This document shows positions 51,043 to 52,145 of a stretch of 52,145 nucleotides of DNA, piece by piece. Below the pieces are notes generated by a model. The model worked only from the letters and a program-made list of their open reading frames with translations. It was not told the origin of the DNA and did not search any database. The translations under genes were made by a program, and so were the position numbers. Source of the stretch: an uncultured Lachnospiraceae bacterium (GTDB lineage: Bacteria; Bacillota; Clostridia; Lachnospirales; Lachnospiraceae); assembly GCA_910587715.1 (NCBI GenBank), contig CAJUMV010000031.1:1-52145 (forward strand), in the 5' to 3' direction. Within the stretch, counting starts at the first letter, position 1. Every line of letters starts with the position of its first letter.

Positions 51043-51339
51043 ATGGAACTGACAAGCAAACAAAGAGCACATTTAAAGAGTCTGGCGAACGGCATCGATC
51101 CCATTTTTCAAGTGGGGAAATCTAGCCTGACGCCGGAATTTACAGAGTCCATCGCGGATGCTTTTCACACAAGAGAGATTTTAAAAATCGCCGTCTTAAA
51201 AAACTGCGCGGACGATCCGCGAATGATCGCCGAGGCGGTGGCAGAGAGAACCCATTCCACGGTGGTGCAGGTAATCGGCAAGAAAATCATCCTCTATAAG
51301 CCGGATAAGAAAAATCCGAAGATTATACTGCCTAAGTGA
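51043..51339 (+). CDS. yhbY: CRM-domain RNA-binding protein YhbY
   Basis: 98 residues, a single CRM domain: LTSKQRAHLKSLANGIDPIFQVGKS at the start, with the conserved GKxxLT-like loop and a C-terminal VVQVIGKKIILYK strand. It associates with pre-50S particles in other bacteria. GGGAGGAAACC precedes the ATG, 12 nt after obgE. Confidence 0.93.
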   Translation: MELTSKQRAHLKSLANGIDPIFQVGKSSLTPEFTESIADAFHTREILKIAVLKNCADDPRMIAEAVAERTHSTVVQVIGKKIILYKPDKKNPKIILPK

Positions 51340-51377
51340 AATCTTTAAAAGGACAGGGAAAACAGAAGGAGAACCGC

Positions 51378-52031
51378 ATGAGACGAATCGGCATTATGGG
51401 AGGCACCTTCAATCCCATCCACAACGGGCATCTGGCGATTGCCCAAAATGCGAGAGAGCAGTTTGCACTGGAAAAAGTGCTGTTCATGCCAAGCGGCGTT
51501 CCCTATATGAAAGAACAGGGAGAGGTTCTGCCGATAGAGGTGCGCTGTGAGATGACAAGGCTTGCCATAAAGGGTATACCGGGCTTTGCGTTGTCCAAGA
51601 TAGAAGCTGCGGACGCGGCACAGAGAAAAAATACCTATACTTGCGACACGCTGCAAAAATTGAAACATGCTGATCCGGAAGCCGCTTATTATTTCATTCT
51701 GGGGGCTGACAGCCTGTATGCCATAGAGGATTGGAAAAGCCCGGAGCTGATTTTTCAAAGCTGTACGGTTTTGGCGGCGGTAAGAACGGAAAGCGTCTCC
51801 ACCCAGCAGGGTGATGTCAGCGGAAACCCACGTAAGCGTTTAAATAAGCAGACGCAGTATCTGCGGGAAAAATACCATGCATCTGTCGAGATTCTGGAAT
51901 TTGCGGGCATGGATGTATCCTCCACGCAGATTCGGGAAAGGGTGCGGCGGGGAGAATCTCTGCAGGGGCTTTTGCCGGAAGCGGTGGAAGCATATATCCG
52001 AAAGAACCGTCTCTATGAAAAGGATTTGTAA
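51378..52031 (+). CDS. nadD: Nicotinate-nucleotide adenylyltransferase
   Basis: Makes deamido-NAD from nicotinate mononucleotide and ATP. 217 residues with GIMGGTFNPIHNGHL (HxGH, residues about 5-18) and the C-terminal VSSTQIRERVRRG (SSTxxR) motif. ATG at 51378 follows AAGGAGA with 5-nt spacing; the open frame begins at GTG 51336 overlapping yhbY, but that extension is not family-like. In relatives yqeK and rsfS commonly follow; here a promoter starts at its stop codon and the window ends. Confidence 0.95.
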   Translation: MRRIGIMGGTFNPIHNGHLAIAQNAREQFALEKVLFMPSGVPYMKEQGEVLPIEVRCEMTRLAIKGIPGFALSKIEAADAAQRKNTYTCDTLQKLKHADPEAAYYFILGADSLYAIEDWKSPELIFQSCTVLAAVRTESVSTQQGDVSGNPRKRLNKQTQYLREKYHASVEILEFAGMDVSSTQIRERVRRGESLQGLLPEAVEAYIRKNRLYEKDL

Positions 52032-52054
52032 AAAAGAGAGAGTTGTGGTATAAT
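52026..52054 (+). promoter_or_regulatory. Strong promoter at the right edge
   Basis: TTGTAA (52026-52031, overlapping the nadD stop), 17-nt spacer, TATAAT (52049-52054), preceded by TGG (extended -10). It drives something beyond the window. Confidence 0.75.
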
Positions 52055-52055
52055 G

Positions 52056-52120
52056 GACGCAGGCTGTTTGGTCTGCGTCTTACATATTATTGACTCAAAC
52101 TTCCCACACCAGTTGGTGTG
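52056..52120 (+). other. Two hairpins downstream of the edge promoter
   Basis: GACGCAG (52056-52062) / CTGCGTC (52073-52079), then CACACC (52105-52110) / GGTGTG (52115-52120) with an AGTT loop. The first overlaps the predicted start of transcription and could end nadD transcripts, although it has no real T tract. No open frame of note starts before the window ends; this may be a leader or a small RNA. Confidence 0.4.
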
Positions 52121-52145
52121 CTGAACCTTGAAAAATCAATACTGT

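Noticed and set aside
52121..52145. Edge sequence GAACCTTGAAAAATCAATAC as an rRNA operon flank
   Set aside because: Similar strings occur near rRNA genes, but there is too little sequence to support this.

Overview
The window looks like chromosomal DNA from a spore-forming member of the Clostridia, most likely a Lachnospiraceae species. This is judged from gene content and order only. The pointers are a short HisG paired with HisZ, a MetH without its reactivation domain, paired GlgC and GlgD, a YlbJ/SpoVV-type sporulation membrane protein next to rsmD-coaD, and the run radical SAM protein / SAM-associated partner / RNase G / rplU / prp / rpmA / obgE / yhbY / nadD. Almost all genes are housekeeping or biosynthetic. 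I see no tRNA, rRNA, CRISPR array, phage module or insertion-sequence transposase.

Layout. 1-800: an ArsR/SmtB-type zinc sensor under an operator-embedded promoter and a small HMA metal-binding protein. 900-8030: a lipoprotein abutting metH, then ilvB, two ilvN-type small subunits and ilvC. 8100-11330: a two-component system bounded by terminators. 11397-13990: leuCD plus an unknown gene, convergent with a diguanylate cyclase through one shared bidirectional terminator. 15228-21065: an unknown, apparently leaderless gene, a second type IIA topoisomerase pair (parE/parC type) and rsmD. 21203-25042: coaD, a coiled-coil protein, a membrane-anchored amidase and ylbJ. 25048-27723: a HAD phosphatase and a YgiQ-type radical SAM protein. 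27826-30173: glgD and glgC on the minus strand. 30369-33584: an SDR dehydrogenase, a membrane protein, an RluA pseudouridine synthase and recU behind a LexA-like box. 33705-40933: a lipoprotein and a histidine operon (hisZ-hisG-SIMPL protein-hisD-hisB-hisIE-small protein). 41028-52031: unknown genes, a radical SAM pair, an autoregulated MerR-YbjQ cassette, RNase G, NUDIX, lspA and the rplU-prp-rpmA-obgE-yhbY-nadD ribosome/GTPase cluster.

The most unusual signal is non-coding. A structured element of about 96 nt occurs twice, at 33584-33678 and 39199-39295. Each copy has an 8-bp helix, an AAG bulge, a 9-bp helix and a variable apical hairpin, followed one base later by a second hairpin ending in GGCATTCTCC. 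The two copies differ by compensatory base changes, and both begin on the G of the upstream gene's TAG stop codon. The second hairpin also occurs alone at 5752-5774 (after ilvB) and 32976-33003 (at the 5' end of the recU transcript). I do not recognise this family. A second notable item is hisIE, whose N-terminal half is a HisF-like barrel with the catalytic Asp11 position replaced by Tyr.

How the genes work together: ilvB-ilvN-ilvC and leuCD are parts of branched-chain amino acid synthesis; metH makes methionine; the his block covers the ATP-PRT (hisG/hisZ), HisI/HisE, HisB and HisD steps, while hisA, hisF, hisH and hisC are not in the window; glgCD supplies ADP-glucose for glycogen; and rng, rplU, prp, rpmA, obgE and yhbY serve RNA processing and ribosome assembly.
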